This document shows positions 32,911 to 41,710 of a DNA stretch of 44,848 nt, in pieces. The translations under genes and the position numbers were made by a program. The notes below the pieces were generated by a model. That model made no database searches. It saw only the letters and a program-made list of their open reading frames with translations, and was not told the origin of the DNA. The stretch's first letter is position 1, and each line of letters opens with the position of its first letter. The stretch comes from CAYSPO01 sp964432945 (GTDB lineage Bacteria > Bacillota > Clostridia > Tissierellales > Peptoniphilaceae): positions 1 to 44,848 of the forward strand of contig CAYSPO010000007.1 of the NCBI GenBank assembly GCA_964432945.1. The letters are read 5' to 3'.

Positions 32911-35900
32911 AAGTATTGAATTACATGGATTTAAATCATTTGCTCGAAAAACAATTATAAAATTTGACGAACAGTTTTCTGTTATAGTAGGACCTAACGG
33001 CTGTGGTAAATCAAATATATCTGATGCAATTAGATGGGTACTGGGAGAACAAAGTGCCAAAAATTTAAGAGGAAATAAAATGGAGGATGTTGTGTTTGCA
33101 GGATCCTCTAATTTGAATGCTATGAACTACTGTAAAGTTAGTATAAAGTTCGATAACAGAGATAAAACTCTTCCGATTGATTATTCTGAAGTTGAAGTAG
33201 CTAGAACTACATATAGAAGCGGAGAATCAAAGTACACTATAAATAATTCTAATGTAAGGCTAAAAGACATAAGGGAATTATTTATGGACACAGGTTTAGG
33301 CAAAGAAGGCTACTCAATTATTAGCCAAGGTCGAATTGACGAAATTCTATCCGCAAAATCAGAAGATAGAAGAGCTTTATTAGATGAAGCTGCAGGTGTT
33401 TCTAAGTATANNNNNNNNNNNNNNNNNNNNNNNNNNNNNNNNNNNNNNNNNNNNNNNNNNNNNNNNNNNNNNNNNNNNNNNNNNNNNNNNNNNNNNNNNN
33501 NNNNNNNNNNAAATCAGAAGATAGAAGAGCTTTATTAGATGAAGCTGCAGGTGTTTCTAAGTATAAATATAAAAGAGATGAATCAATAAAGAAACTGGAT
33601 AACACCATTAATAACCTAAATCGTATTGATGACATTATGGGAGAAGTAGAGAGAAATAGACTTTACTTAAAAAAAGAAGCTGAAAAAGCTGAAAAAGCAT
33701 TACAATTAAAAGAAGAACTACTTATAGCTGAGCTAACTTATTATAAAATTAAATCTTCAGAAATATCCGATAGCTTGAAAGAATTAAAGGAAGATATATC
33801 TAAAGAAGAAAAAGAATATAATTTCAATAAAAAAGAACTAGAAAAAGCTAAAACAAAATCTACTTCTATTTACAATGAAATAGAAATTTTAGATGCACGT
33901 TTAAAAGATGATAAGCAAGAATTAGATTCAGTAGAAAAAGCTTATAATAATACATATACTGCATTGCAAATTAATAAGCAAAAAATAAATAGCATTACTA
34001 AAGATATATCTAGGATTGAAAAAGAAATATCTGATAGAGAAACAAAGTTCAAAGATTATGAAATTAAAATAAGTGAAGACGAAATAAATAAAAAAGAACT
34101 TTCTGAAAAGACTTCAAGTTTAAATTATACTTTGGAAAAAAATAAAACAAAATTAAATAAACTCAAAGAAGAATATGATAGGTTAATTTTAGATTATGAA
34201 AAATTCAAAACCGAATTTTCTCAAGCAAAAGATGAATTTAATAAACTAGAATTATCTAAAAAGACAAATACAGAGTTAATTAAAGCTTTTGAAGAAGATA
34301 TTGTAAATCTAAGATCAGCTATTAATGAGAAACTATCTCAAAAAAATGAAATCTCTAAAGAACTAGATGAGGTTTTAGATAATTATGAAAGTTTAACTTT
34401 TAAAATCGATGAACTTACATCTGGTAAAAACCAACTAGAGAATAATTTGAAAGAAAGTAAAGAAAAAATCAATAATTTCATTCAAGATATTAACCTATTA
34501 TCTTCTAAAATTGAAAAACTTGAATCTAATCATAAAATTCTAACCAACTTACAAAATAATTATGAAGGGTTTTATAAACCTGTTCAAAGGTTTTTAAAAG
34601 AAGCTAATAAAAATGAAGAGATTAGAAATCTTTTTTTAAATCCTCTTGCAGATGAAATAAAAGTTAAATCAGGGTATGAAAAATCTGTTGAATATGCTTT
34701 AGGATCTCAAGTTCAAAATATTATCACAAGAAAAACAAGTGACGCAGAAAAGTTGATTGCATATCTAAAGAAAAATAATATTGGAAGGCTGACATTTTTG
34801 CCTATTGATCGTTATAAATCATATCCAAGAGATTTAGGTTCATTAAATGAAAATGACTTTCTATCTTTTGGGCCAGATGTCCTATCTTTTAGTAATGAAA
34901 TTAAACCAATTATAGATTCACTACTAGGAAGGACTATATTCGTAGAGAATATGAAACAAGCTACTATAATTAGCAAAAAAAGCAAAAATAGAATTGTTAC
35001 TTTAGACGGGGATATAGTAAATGTTGCAGGTTCAATTGTGGGAGGAAGCAATAAATCTAATTCATATAACCTTATAAATAGAAAAAAGGAAACAAAAGCC
35101 TTAGAAGAAGACATAAAAAAATGCAAAGAAAAATTAATGGATTTAGAAAAACTATTATCAGAAGAAAAAAATAATTTTCTTTCTCATACAAATTCCTATA
35201 AGGAAATTGAATATAAAATTTCTAATTCTACAAATAATAAATCTAAATTAGAAAAAGATAAAAATGATCTAAGTTTACAAATAAATATTTTAACAAATGA
35301 GATAGAGAATATTAGTAATGATATAACTATAAAGAAAGAGAAAATCAGTAATTTTGATACAAATGACGAAGTAAACAAAATTTATGATGAATCCTATATA
35401 AAAGCTCAAAAAGAACTTCTTTTAAAAAAAGAAGTTAATATAAATAAAGTTAATAACAGTATGAATGACTTAGAAAAGTTAATTTTCAAAGATCAAAATA
35501 TCTATGATACCAATGAAAGAGATTTAAGAATAATAAATAATAATATTAATAATATTGAAAACGACAAAATTAACGAAAATAGTATTATATTAAATTTAAA
35601 AAACGAATTATCTTTATTGAAAATCGATAATAAAGAATTAGAAGTCCTAATAAAATCTAATAAATCAGATTTAGATGTCTTAGATAAAAAGAAATCTAAA
35701 TTTGAAGATAAATATCTTGAAAATGATTCTCGACTAAAAGAAAACAGATTAACTTATGATAAGCTTAATAAAAGAACCTTAGAATTATCAGACATAACAT
35801 CAAAACTGAAACTTTCATTGAATAGGAAAGAAACTTTTTATGATAATCAGCTTAGTAAAATAAATGATTTAAAACAAGCGATTATAGAAACCTATAATTT

Positions 35901-36597
35901 TACTGAAGAAGTATTTCACGAAAAACTAATAGTCGTAGAAGATAAATTTATATCTGAAAAAGAAATAAAGAATATACGCAGAGATTTTAGTAGGATATCA
36001 AACTATAATGAAGATGCAATAGATGAGTTTAATGAAATAAATGAACAATATGAGTTCTATATAAATCAGAAAAATGATTTATTAAAGGCAAAAGATGATG
36101 TTGAAATTGTTATTAAAAATCTTGAAAAACAAATTGAAATAGAATTTGAAAATTCATTTGAAACTATTAATTCAAACTTTTCAAGAATATTTTCTACTTT
36201 ATTTGAAGGTGGTAATGCTAGATTAATTCTTGATAATAAAGGATTATTGACTTCTGGAGTCGATATAGAAGCAAAACTACCAGGTAAAAATATGCAAAAT
36301 TTATCCTTGTTATCTGGAGGAGAAAGAGCTTTGATAGCTGTTTCCTTATTATTTGCTATTTTCGAGACAAATCCTGCACCATTTTGTATTTTAGATGAAT
36401 CAGATGCAGCTTTAGATGAATCTAATATTACAAGATATATAGAATATTTGAGAAGTTTTTCAGATATTCAGTTTATAATAATAACACATAGAAAAACTAC
36501 CATGGAAATTGCAAATTGCTTATACGGTGTTACTATGGAAGAAGATGGAATTAGTAAAGTTATAAAACTAGAATTAGATAAAGCTAAATCAATTTAG
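32900..36597 (+). CDS. smc: Chromosome segregation protein SMC (interrupted by an N run; intact when collapsed)
   Basis: SMC dimers compact and segregate the chromosome together with ScpA and ScpB. The start at 32900 gives the family N-terminus MRLKSIELHGFKSFA. The head has Walker A GPNGCGKSN, then long coiled coils, a hinge around bases 34560-35080 (YEKSVEYALGSQVQNII, IVGGSN), a second coil, and the C-terminal head with LSGGERAL and FCILDESDAALDE. Bases 33411-33510 are N. The 55 bases before the Ns repeat exactly after them, and removing 33411-33565 restores one open frame of 1180 codons plus stop, close to the usual length of about 1190. The gene is therefore almost certainly intact. Confidence 0.95.
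33356..33565. other. Scaffold gap of 100 Ns flanked by an exact 55-base duplication
   Basis: Bases 33356-33410 and 33511-33565 are identical over 55 positions, and the 100 Ns lie exactly between them. This is what results when two contigs ending in the same 55-mer are joined by a fixed-size spacer, not by real missing DNA. It produces a false break in smc. Confidence 0.93.
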
Positions 36598-36605
36598 GAG
36601 GTCCT

Positions 36606-37829
36606 ATGTTTAGAAATTTTTTCAGAAAAAAAGATAAGAAAAAAGATGAAGTAAAAGAAGAATCAACTATCAATGAAGAAGTATCAGAAGACGAACAAGT
36701 AAAAGATGAATCTTTAGAAGTTAACAAAGGTACACAGCAAGAAGTAGTTGAAGATGAACTAACTGAAGAAGTCATTGAGGATTCAAAAATAGATTTTAAT
36801 GATAAGGAAGAAGATACTGATTTGGAATCAAAAGTTAAAATTGATGAGGTTAGTAACACAGAAAAAATTGATTTAGAATCAAATAAATCTGAGCAAAAAC
36901 CTATTGAAGAAGAAAAAGAAGGCTTCTTTGCTGATTTCTTCAAAGGTTTAAGTAAAACAAGAGATAATATTTCCAATAAAATTGATGAAATTTTATCGGG
37001 TTCAAGTAAAATAGATGAAGAACTTTTTGAAAATCTTGAAGATATTTTAATTATGTCAGATATCGGAGCTAACTCAACAATTGATATTATCGAAAATCTG
37101 AGAGTTAGGGTAAAAGAAAATAAAATTTCCGAACCTGAGCATGTAAAAAAAGAATTAAATAATATAATTAAAGATTATATGAATGAAGATAAGTTAGATA
37201 ATACTATCAACATTAATAATACTCCTCTAATAATACTTGTAGTTGGGGTTAATGGAGTGGGTAAAACAACTTCAATTGGAAAACTCGCTAAAAAATATAC
37301 AGATTCGGGTAAAAGTGTTCTACTTTGTGCAGCAGATACTTTTAGAGCAGCAGCAATAGAGCAGTTAGGAGAATGGGCGAATAGAGTCGGGGTAGATATG
37401 ATATCTCACTCACAAAACGCTGATCCAGGAGCTGTTGTTTTTGATGCAATTGCTGCAGCTAAGTCAAGAAATACTGATATTCTTATAATTGATACAGCTG
37501 GACGCCTTCATAATAAAAAGAATCTTATGGATGAATTAAATAAGATTTATAGAATTATAGAAAGAGAATATGGAGAAGCTAATCTTCAAACCTTAATGGT
37601 CTTAGATGCCACTACTGGTCAAAATGCAATGAATCAAGCTACAAGCTTTTCTCAAGCAGCTCATATAAATGGTGTTATCCTTACAAAAATGGATGGTACT
37701 GCAAAAGGCGGGGTAGTAGTTAGACTTGAAAGAGAATTAAAAGTACCAATAAAGTATATAGGACTTGGTGAAGGAATCGAAGATTTAAGAGAATTTAATG
37801 TAAATGATTTTGTAGATTCAATTATTTAA
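36606..37829 (+). CDS. ftsY: Signal recognition particle receptor FtsY
   Basis: FtsY receives ribosome-SRP complexes at the membrane. The 407-residue protein starts with a basic, Phe-containing stretch (MFRNFFRKKDKKKD) that may bind the membrane. A very acidic, low-complexity region follows (about residues 15-100), then the N domain and the G domain with GVNGVGKTTSIGKLA, DTFRAAAIEQL, DTAGRLHNKKNLMDEL, TKMDGTAKGG and GLGEGIEDL. AGGAGG at 36596-36601 overlaps the smc stop. It is the last gene before a new promoter that starts the ylxM-ffh unit. Confidence 0.97.
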   Translation: MFRNFFRKKDKKKDEVKEESTINEEVSEDEQVKDESLEVNKGTQQEVVEDELTEEVIEDSKIDFNDKEEDTDLESKVKIDEVSNTEKIDLESNKSEQKPIEEEKEGFFADFFKGLSKTRDNISNKIDEILSGSSKIDEELFENLEDILIMSDIGANSTIDIIENLRVRVKENKISEPEHVKKELNNIIKDYMNEDKLDNTININNTPLIILVVGVNGVGKTTSIGKLAKKYTDSGKSVLLCAADTFRAAAIEQLGEWANRVGVDMISHSQNADPGAVVFDAIAAAKSRNTDILIIDTAGRLHNKKNLMDELNKIYRIIEREYGEANLQTLMVLDATTGQNAMNQATSFSQAAHINGVILTKMDGTAKGGVVVRLERELKVPIKYIGLGEGIEDLREFNVNDFVDSII

Positions 37830-37836
37830 TTAAGCC

Positions 37837-37865
37837 TTGACAAAGTGAGTTTTGTCCATTAAAAT
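37837..37865 (+). promoter_or_regulatory. SigA promoter for the ylxM-ffh operon, with an overlapping inverted repeat
   Basis: A perfect TTGACA (37837-37842) and TAAAAT (37860-37865, five of six) are 17 bases apart. The inverted repeat GACAAA/TTTGTC (37839-37844 with 37851-37856) overlaps the -35 box and spacer, and could be a small operator or chance. Transcription should start near 37872. Confidence 0.72.
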
Positions 37866-37909
37866 TAAGAGGTCAAGTTTTTTAGTTGACACACATAGAG
37901 GTGATTAAA

Positions 37910-38251
37910 CTGGGTGATAGAACAGAAATTGTCATTCTACTAGATTTTTATGGCAACTTATTAAGTGAGAAACAGTTAGAAGCTATGCAAGCATATTATT
38001 TTAATGATTTGTCATTAAATGAGATTGCTTATAATCAAAATATTTCTAAGCAAGGCGTTTCAAATTTATTAAAAAGAGCTGAAGGAAAACTTTATGAAAT
38101 TGAGTCAGAATTAAAGCTAATAAATAAATCAAAACTAGCAAAAAATAAGCTTTCTTTGTTAATAGAGTATATCGAAGATAATACTTCCTTTAGTAAAGAA
38201 AATATAAGCCATATTCATAGAGAATTAATCAATTTATTAGATGAAATCTAG
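37910..38251 (+). CDS. ylxM: YlxM family SRP-associated helix-turn-helix protein, probable CTG start
   Basis: YlxM is a small sigma-like helix-turn-helix protein that, in streptococci, modulates SRP GTPase activity. The product (about 113 residues) has LLDFYGNLLSEKQLEAM and LSLNEIAYNQNISKQGVSNLLKRAEGKL, the family core. The start is not simple. The frame has no ATG upstream of the core; TTG 37886 and GTG 37901 are possible. A near-perfect ribosome site, AGAGGTGAT (37897-37905), lies 4 bases before a CTG at 37910, the same spacing used for prkC. The gene stands between ftsY and ffh, as in most Firmicutes. Confidence 0.85.
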   Translation: MGDRTEIVILLDFYGNLLSEKQLEAMQAYYFNDLSLNEIAYNQNISKQGVSNLLKRAEGKLYEIESELKLINKSKLAKNKLSLLIEYIEDNTSFSKENISHIHRELINLLDEI

Positions 38252-38261
38252 GAGGTGAATT

Positions 38262-39593
38262 ATGTTTGAAAGTTTATCCGATAAATTACAAGGAGTTTTT
38301 AGTAATTTAAGAGGTAAAGGTAAGCTAAATGAAAAAGATGTAGACGCAGCTATGAGAGAAATAAGAATGGCTCTTTTAGAGGCTGATGTTAACTATAAAG
38401 TTGTGAAGAAATTCATTGCTAACGTAAAAGAACGTGCCATTGGTGAAGAAGTTATGGAGAGTTTAACTCCAGGGCAAATGGTTATTAAAATAGTTAACGA
38501 AGAATTAACTAGTTTAATGGGTGAAAAAGAAGCTAAGTTAAATATTTCTTCTAATCCACCTACTGTAATTATGTTATGTGGTCTACAAGGGGCAGGTAAA
38601 ACTACCCATGCTGGAAAGTTAGCTTACCATCTAAAAGCAAAGAATAAAAAACCTTTATTGGTAGCCTGCGATGTTTACAGACCAGCTGCTATCAAGCAAC
38701 TTGAAGTTGTAGGAGAGCAAGCTAACACTCCTGTATTTTCTATGGGAGATAAAATAAGTCCTGTGGAAATTGCAAAAGCTGGTCTCAAAGAAGCAAAATC
38801 AAAATCTTATGATGTTGTAATCATAGATACAGCTGGTAGACTACATATTGATGTAGATTTGATGACTGAGCTTCAAGAAATTAAAGAAGCAGTTAATCCA
38901 GATGATATTCTATTAGTTGTAGATGCAATGACAGGTCAAGATGCTGTAAATGTTGCTGATACATTTAACGAAAAGCTAGAATTATCCGGGGTAATTTTAA
39001 CTAAGTTAGATGGAGATACCAGAGGTGGAGCAGCCTTATCGATTAGAGAAGTAACTTCTAAACCTATTAAATTTATAGGAACAGGAGAGAAGCTAGATGA
39101 ACTTCAACCTTTCCATCCAGATAGAATGGCATCTAGGATATTAGGAATGGGAGATGTACTTAGCTTAATCGAGAAAGCTGAAGACGCAATAGATGCTAAA
39201 AAGGCTAATGAATTAGCTGACAAATTAAGATCACAGAGTTTTACTTTTAATGATTATTTAGACCAGTTGAATCAAATTAGAAATATGGGGCCTTTAGATG
39301 ACCTATTGGCAATGATACCAGGTGTAAATTCTAAAATGCTAAAAGGCATGAATGTTGATGAAAAAGAAATTGCTAAGGTAGAAGCAATTATCTTATCAAT
39401 GACAGAAGAAGAAAGAATAAAACCAGATATCATAGACAGAAGTAGACGAGAAAGAATTGCAAGGGGATCTGGAATGCAAGCTCAAGATGTAAATAGATTA
39501 CTAAAGCAATTCAAAGAAACTAAAAAAATTATGAAAAGATTTACTTCTCTTGGAAAAAAGAAAAGTGGATTCAATCTACCGTTTTTTAAATAA
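38262..39593 (+). CDS. ffh: Signal recognition particle protein Ffh
   Basis: Ffh binds signal peptides and 4.5S/6S RNA and delivers ribosomes to FtsY. The 443-residue protein has an N domain, a G domain with GLQGAGKTTHAGKLA, DVYRPAAIKQLEVV, DTAGRLHIDVDLM, TKLDGDTRGG and GTGEKLDELQPF, and a C-terminal M domain (from about residue 300) with MGPLDDLLAMIPG, RIARGSGMQAQDVNRLLKQF and many Met residues. AGGAGGTGA precedes the ATG. It is followed after 12 bases by rpsP, the usual order. Confidence 0.98.
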   Translation: MFESLSDKLQGVFSNLRGKGKLNEKDVDAAMREIRMALLEADVNYKVVKKFIANVKERAIGEEVMESLTPGQMVIKIVNEELTSLMGEKEAKLNISSNPPTVIMLCGLQGAGKTTHAGKLAYHLKAKNKKPLLVACDVYRPAAIKQLEVVGEQANTPVFSMGDKISPVEIAKAGLKEAKSKSYDVVIIDTAGRLHIDVDLMTELQEIKEAVNPDDILLVVDAMTGQDAVNVADTFNEKLELSGVILTKLDGDTRGGAALSIREVTSKPIKFIGTGEKLDELQPFHPDRMASRILGMGDVLSLIEKAEDAIDAKKANELADKLRSQSFTFNDYLDQLNQIRNMGPLDDLLAMIPGVNSKMLKGMNVDEKEIAKVEAIILSMTEEERIKPDIIDRSRRERIARGSGMQAQDVNRLLKQFKETKKIMKRFTSLGKKKSGFNLPFFK

Positions 39594-39605
39594 GGAGGAA
39601 TACAA

Positions 39606-39875
39606 ATGGCAGTAAAAATTAGATTAAAAAGAATGGGTGCAAAGAAAAAACCATTTTACAGAGTAGTAGTAGCAGATTCTAGATCACCTAGAGATGGAAA
39701 ATTTATCGAAGAAATTGGAACATATAATCCATTAACAGAACCATCAACTCTAATTGTAGATCCAGCAAGAGCTCAATACTGGATAGGTACAGGAGCTAAG
39801 CCAACTGATACAGTTGATAGACTATTCAAAGCAAACGGCATCTATGATGCAAAAATTGAATCTACAGAAGAATAG
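39606..39875 (+). CDS. rpsP: 30S ribosomal protein S16
   Basis: S16 is an early-binding protein of the small subunit. The 89-residue protein has the family N-terminus MAVKIRLKRMGAKKKPFYRVVVADSRSPRDG in short blocks, then FIEEIGTYNPL and ARAQYWIGTGAKPTDTV. AAGGAGGA lies 9 bases before the ATG. Neighbours ffh, khpA, rimM and trmD are exactly as expected. Confidence 0.98.
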   Translation: MAVKIRLKRMGAKKKPFYRVVVADSRSPRDGKFIEEIGTYNPLTEPSTLIVDPARAQYWIGTGAKPTDTVDRLFKANGIYDAKIESTEE

Positions 39876-39883
39876 TTGATATT

Positions 39884-40114
39884 ATGAAAGAATTAGTAAT
39901 GGAGATTGCAAAATCTTTAGTTGACCATCCTGAAGATGTCAAAGTAGAAGAAGAAATTAATGAAGGTCAAGCCAATATAAAAATTTCTGTTGCAGAATCT
40001 GATATAGGTCAAGTAATTGGAAAACAAGGAAAGATTGCTAATTCAATTAGAACTATTGCGAAAGCTGCAGGTACAAAAAGAGACTTAAAAGTTTTTATTG
40101 AGATTTTAGACTAA
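39884..40114 (+). CDS. khpA: KH-domain RNA-binding protein KhpA
   Basis: KhpA (YlqC) is a single-KH-domain protein that works with KhpB (EloR/Jag) in RNA binding and cell-elongation control. The 76-residue protein has LVDHPEDVKVEEE at the N-terminal side and the KH loop IGKQGKIANSIRTI with its GxxG. It lies 8 bases after rpsP and overlaps rimM by one base. No clear strong ribosome site is seen (TAGTTGAT), so translation may depend on rpsP. Confidence 0.95.
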   Translation: MKELVMEIAKSLVDHPEDVKVEEEINEGQANIKISVAESDIGQVIGKQGKIANSIRTIAKAAGTKRDLKVFIEILD

Positions 40115-40614
40115 TGGAATTTTTTGAAATCGGAAAAATTGTAGGAACTTTTGGTATAAAGGGAGAATTAAAGGTTAAGAGCTTTACAGATGACCTAAAT
40201 GATTTCCTTATAGATTGCCCATACTATATAGGTAAAAATAAGGAGATTGTTAATTTAGATAAAGCAAAAGTTCACAAATCAAATGTGATTATAAAATTAA
40301 AAAATATTGATAATATTAATGATGTTTTGGATTATGTGGATTCATATGTATATATTGATATGGAAAACAGAAATGAATTAGATGAAGGAATCTACTATAA
40401 AGATGAACTAATTGGTTTAGAAGTTTTTTCTGATAATAACAAAATCGGAAAATTAGTGGAAATAATCCCTACACTAGCTAATGATGTTTATGTTATAGAA
40501 GGAGATGGAAAAATTTACCAAATCCCAGCAGTTAGTGAATTCATCAAAAATGTTAATATTGAAGATGGTTTTATAGATGTAGTTATAATTGAAGGGATGG
40601 CTAATGAAATTTAA
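40114..40614 (+). CDS. rimM: Ribosome maturation factor RimM
   Basis: RimM binds S19 and helps mature the head of the 30S subunit. The 166-residue protein has the N-terminal GKIVGTFGIKGELKVKSFTD motif and the linker YYKDELIGLEVF, followed by the PRC-barrel domain with NDVYVIEGDGKIYQIPAVSEFI. The ATG overlaps the khpA stop by one base. Its 3' end overlaps the start of trmD by 11 bases. Confidence 0.95.
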   Translation: MEFFEIGKIVGTFGIKGELKVKSFTDDLNDFLIDCPYYIGKNKEIVNLDKAKVHKSNVIIKLKNIDNINDVLDYVDSYVYIDMENRNELDEGIYYKDELIGLEVFSDNNKIGKLVEIIPTLANDVYVIEGDGKIYQIPAVSEFIKNVNIEDGFIDVVIIEGMANEI

Positions 40615-40637
40615 TACTATTAGCGTTTTTCCAGAAA
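40604..40637 (+). CDS. trmD: tRNA (guanine-N1)-methyltransferase TrmD, first 11 codons only
   Basis: TrmD methylates G37 of tRNAs that read CNN and related codons. Only the first residues, MKFNTISVFPE, are visible before the N run. They match the family N-terminus (MKFxxxSLFPE type), and the rimM-trmD order is standard. The break is a sequencing gap rather than a pseudogene. The rest, about 700 bases, must lie in the unresolved region. Confidence 0.85.
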
Positions 40638-40737
40638 NNNNNNNNNNNNNNNNNNNNNNNNNNNNNNNNNNNNNNNNNNNNNNNNNNNNNNNNNNNNNNN
40701 NNNNNNNNNNNNNNNNNNNNNNNNNNNNNNNNNNNNN
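40638..40737. other. Scaffold gap of 100 Ns, true missing sequence
   Basis: The flanks do not share a long repeat, unlike the gap in smc. The left flank is the 5' end of trmD and the right flank is the rpsB promoter. Most of trmD and, by the usual gene order, rplS should lie here, so the real gap is likely more than 1 kb, not 100 bases. Confidence 0.85.
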
Positions 40738-40746
40738 GTTTTTGTG

Positions 40747-40755
40747 TGATATAAT
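40747..40755 (+). promoter_or_regulatory. Extended -10 promoter for the rpsB operon
   Basis: TGATATAAT is a perfect extended -10 (TATAAT at 40750-40755). Any -35 box would fall in the N run. Transcription should start near 40762, leaving a leader of about 94 bases. Confidence 0.7.
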
Positions 40756-40761
40756 TTATAG

Positions 40762-40855
40762 GAATATACACATCTCTTGATTGAATCAGAGTTGCCTTAG
40801 GGTTCTGAGGAAAGAGGATAGAGGTGGAAGTAAAAAAACAATTGGAGGTAGTAAA
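40762..40855 (+). promoter_or_regulatory. rpsB 5' leader with hairpin
   Basis: The leader holds the hairpin CCTTAG-GGTT-CTGAGG (40795-40810), six pairs including one G-U, and then purine-rich sequence with two extra GAGG-like sites before the true ribosome site TTGGAGGT (40842-40849). Such leaders often bind the ribosomal protein they encode; here that is only an inference. A TTG at 40781 would extend rpsB by 25 residues but gives no family similarity. Confidence 0.45.
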
Positions 40856-41647
40856 ATGTCAGTAGTATCAATGAAAAGCTTATTAGAAGCAGGTGTTCAT
40901 TTCGGACATCAAACAAGAAGATGGAATCCGAAAATGAAACCATATATTTTCACAGAAAGAAATGGTATCCATATTATAGACCTACAAAAAACAGTTCAAA
41001 TGACTGAAGTAGCTTATAATGCGGTTAAAGATGTTGTTGCAGATGGTGGTAATGTATTATTTATCGGAACAAAAAAACAAGCTCAAGAATCAATCGAAGC
41101 TGAAGCAAAAAGATGTTCTATGCCATATGTAAACCAAAGATGGTTAGGTGGTATGCTAACTAACTTTAATACTATTAGCAAAAGAGTCAATAGACTTCAT
41201 GAGCTTAATGAAATGGAAGAAAAAAATATATTTGATCTTCTACCTAAAAAAGAAGTTGCTGAATTAATTAAGGAAAGAGATAGATTAAATAAATTCGTAG
41301 GCGGAATTAAAGATATGAAAGGCCTACCTGATTTATTATTTATCATTGACCCTAAAAAAGAAGCAATTGCTATAAACGAAGCTAAAATTCTAAATATTCC
41401 AATAGTAGCTATAATCGACACAAACTGTGATCCAGATGAAATAGATTATCCAATCCCTGGAAATGATGACGCTATTAGAACTGTTAAATTACTTACTAGC
41501 GTAATAGCTAATGCTGTTATCGAAGGTAAACAAGGTGAACAATTCGAAGATGTTGAACCATCTAAAGATTCTGAAGTTAAAGAAGAAGTAAAATCTGAAG
41601 ATACTTCTACTGAAGAAGTAATATCTGAAGAATCAAGCGAAGAATAA
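40856..41647 (+). CDS. rpsB: 30S ribosomal protein S2
   Basis: S2 binds at the back of the small subunit. The start at 40856 gives MSVVSMKSLLEAGVHFGHQTRRWNPKM (family signature near the N-terminus). Later blocks are FIGTKKQAQESIEAEA, NQRWLGGMLTN and PDEIDYPIPGNDDA. The core ends near residue 228; the 35-residue tail is strongly acidic and Ser/Glu-rich, a variable feature of the family. Total 263 residues. It heads the rpsB-tsf-pyrH-frr-uppS-cdsA series. Confidence 0.97.
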   Translation: MSVVSMKSLLEAGVHFGHQTRRWNPKMKPYIFTERNGIHIIDLQKTVQMTEVAYNAVKDVVADGGNVLFIGTKKQAQESIEAEAKRCSMPYVNQRWLGGMLTNFNTISKRVNRLHELNEMEEKNIFDLLPKKEVAELIKERDRLNKFVGGIKDMKGLPDLLFIIDPKKEAIAINEAKILNIPIVAIIDTNCDPDEIDYPIPGNDDAIRTVKLLTSVIANAVIEGKQGEQFEDVEPSKDSEVKEEVKSEDTSTEEVISEESSEE

Positions 41648-41660
41648 TAATAATAATATG

Positions 41661-41692
41661 GGTAAGGGTAAAATTCTTTACTCTTACCTTTT
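41661..41692 (+). terminator. Hairpin with short T-run between rpsB and tsf
   Basis: Twelve pairs with one G-U (41661-41672 with 41677-41688) enclose a 4-base ATTC loop, followed by TTTT. The short T-run suggests partial termination or protection of rpsB mRNA, giving different amounts of S2 and EF-Ts. No promoter is visible between it and tsf. Confidence 0.65.
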
Positions 41693-41710
41693 AAATTTTA
41701 GGAGGTATTA

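Noticed and set aside
32900..36597. smc as a pseudogene or frameshifted gene
   Set aside because: The break coincides exactly with the N run and the duplicated 55-mer; the collapsed frame is intact.
36584..36976. Minus-strand open frame of 130 codons opposite ftsY
   Set aside because: It is Ser-rich because it mirrors the acidic, repetitive FtsY N-terminus, and it has no independent family resemblance.
41643..41659. Short TAA/ATA repeat after rpsB as a microsatellite
   Set aside because: Only a few units long; it is better explained as stop codons in AT-rich sequence.
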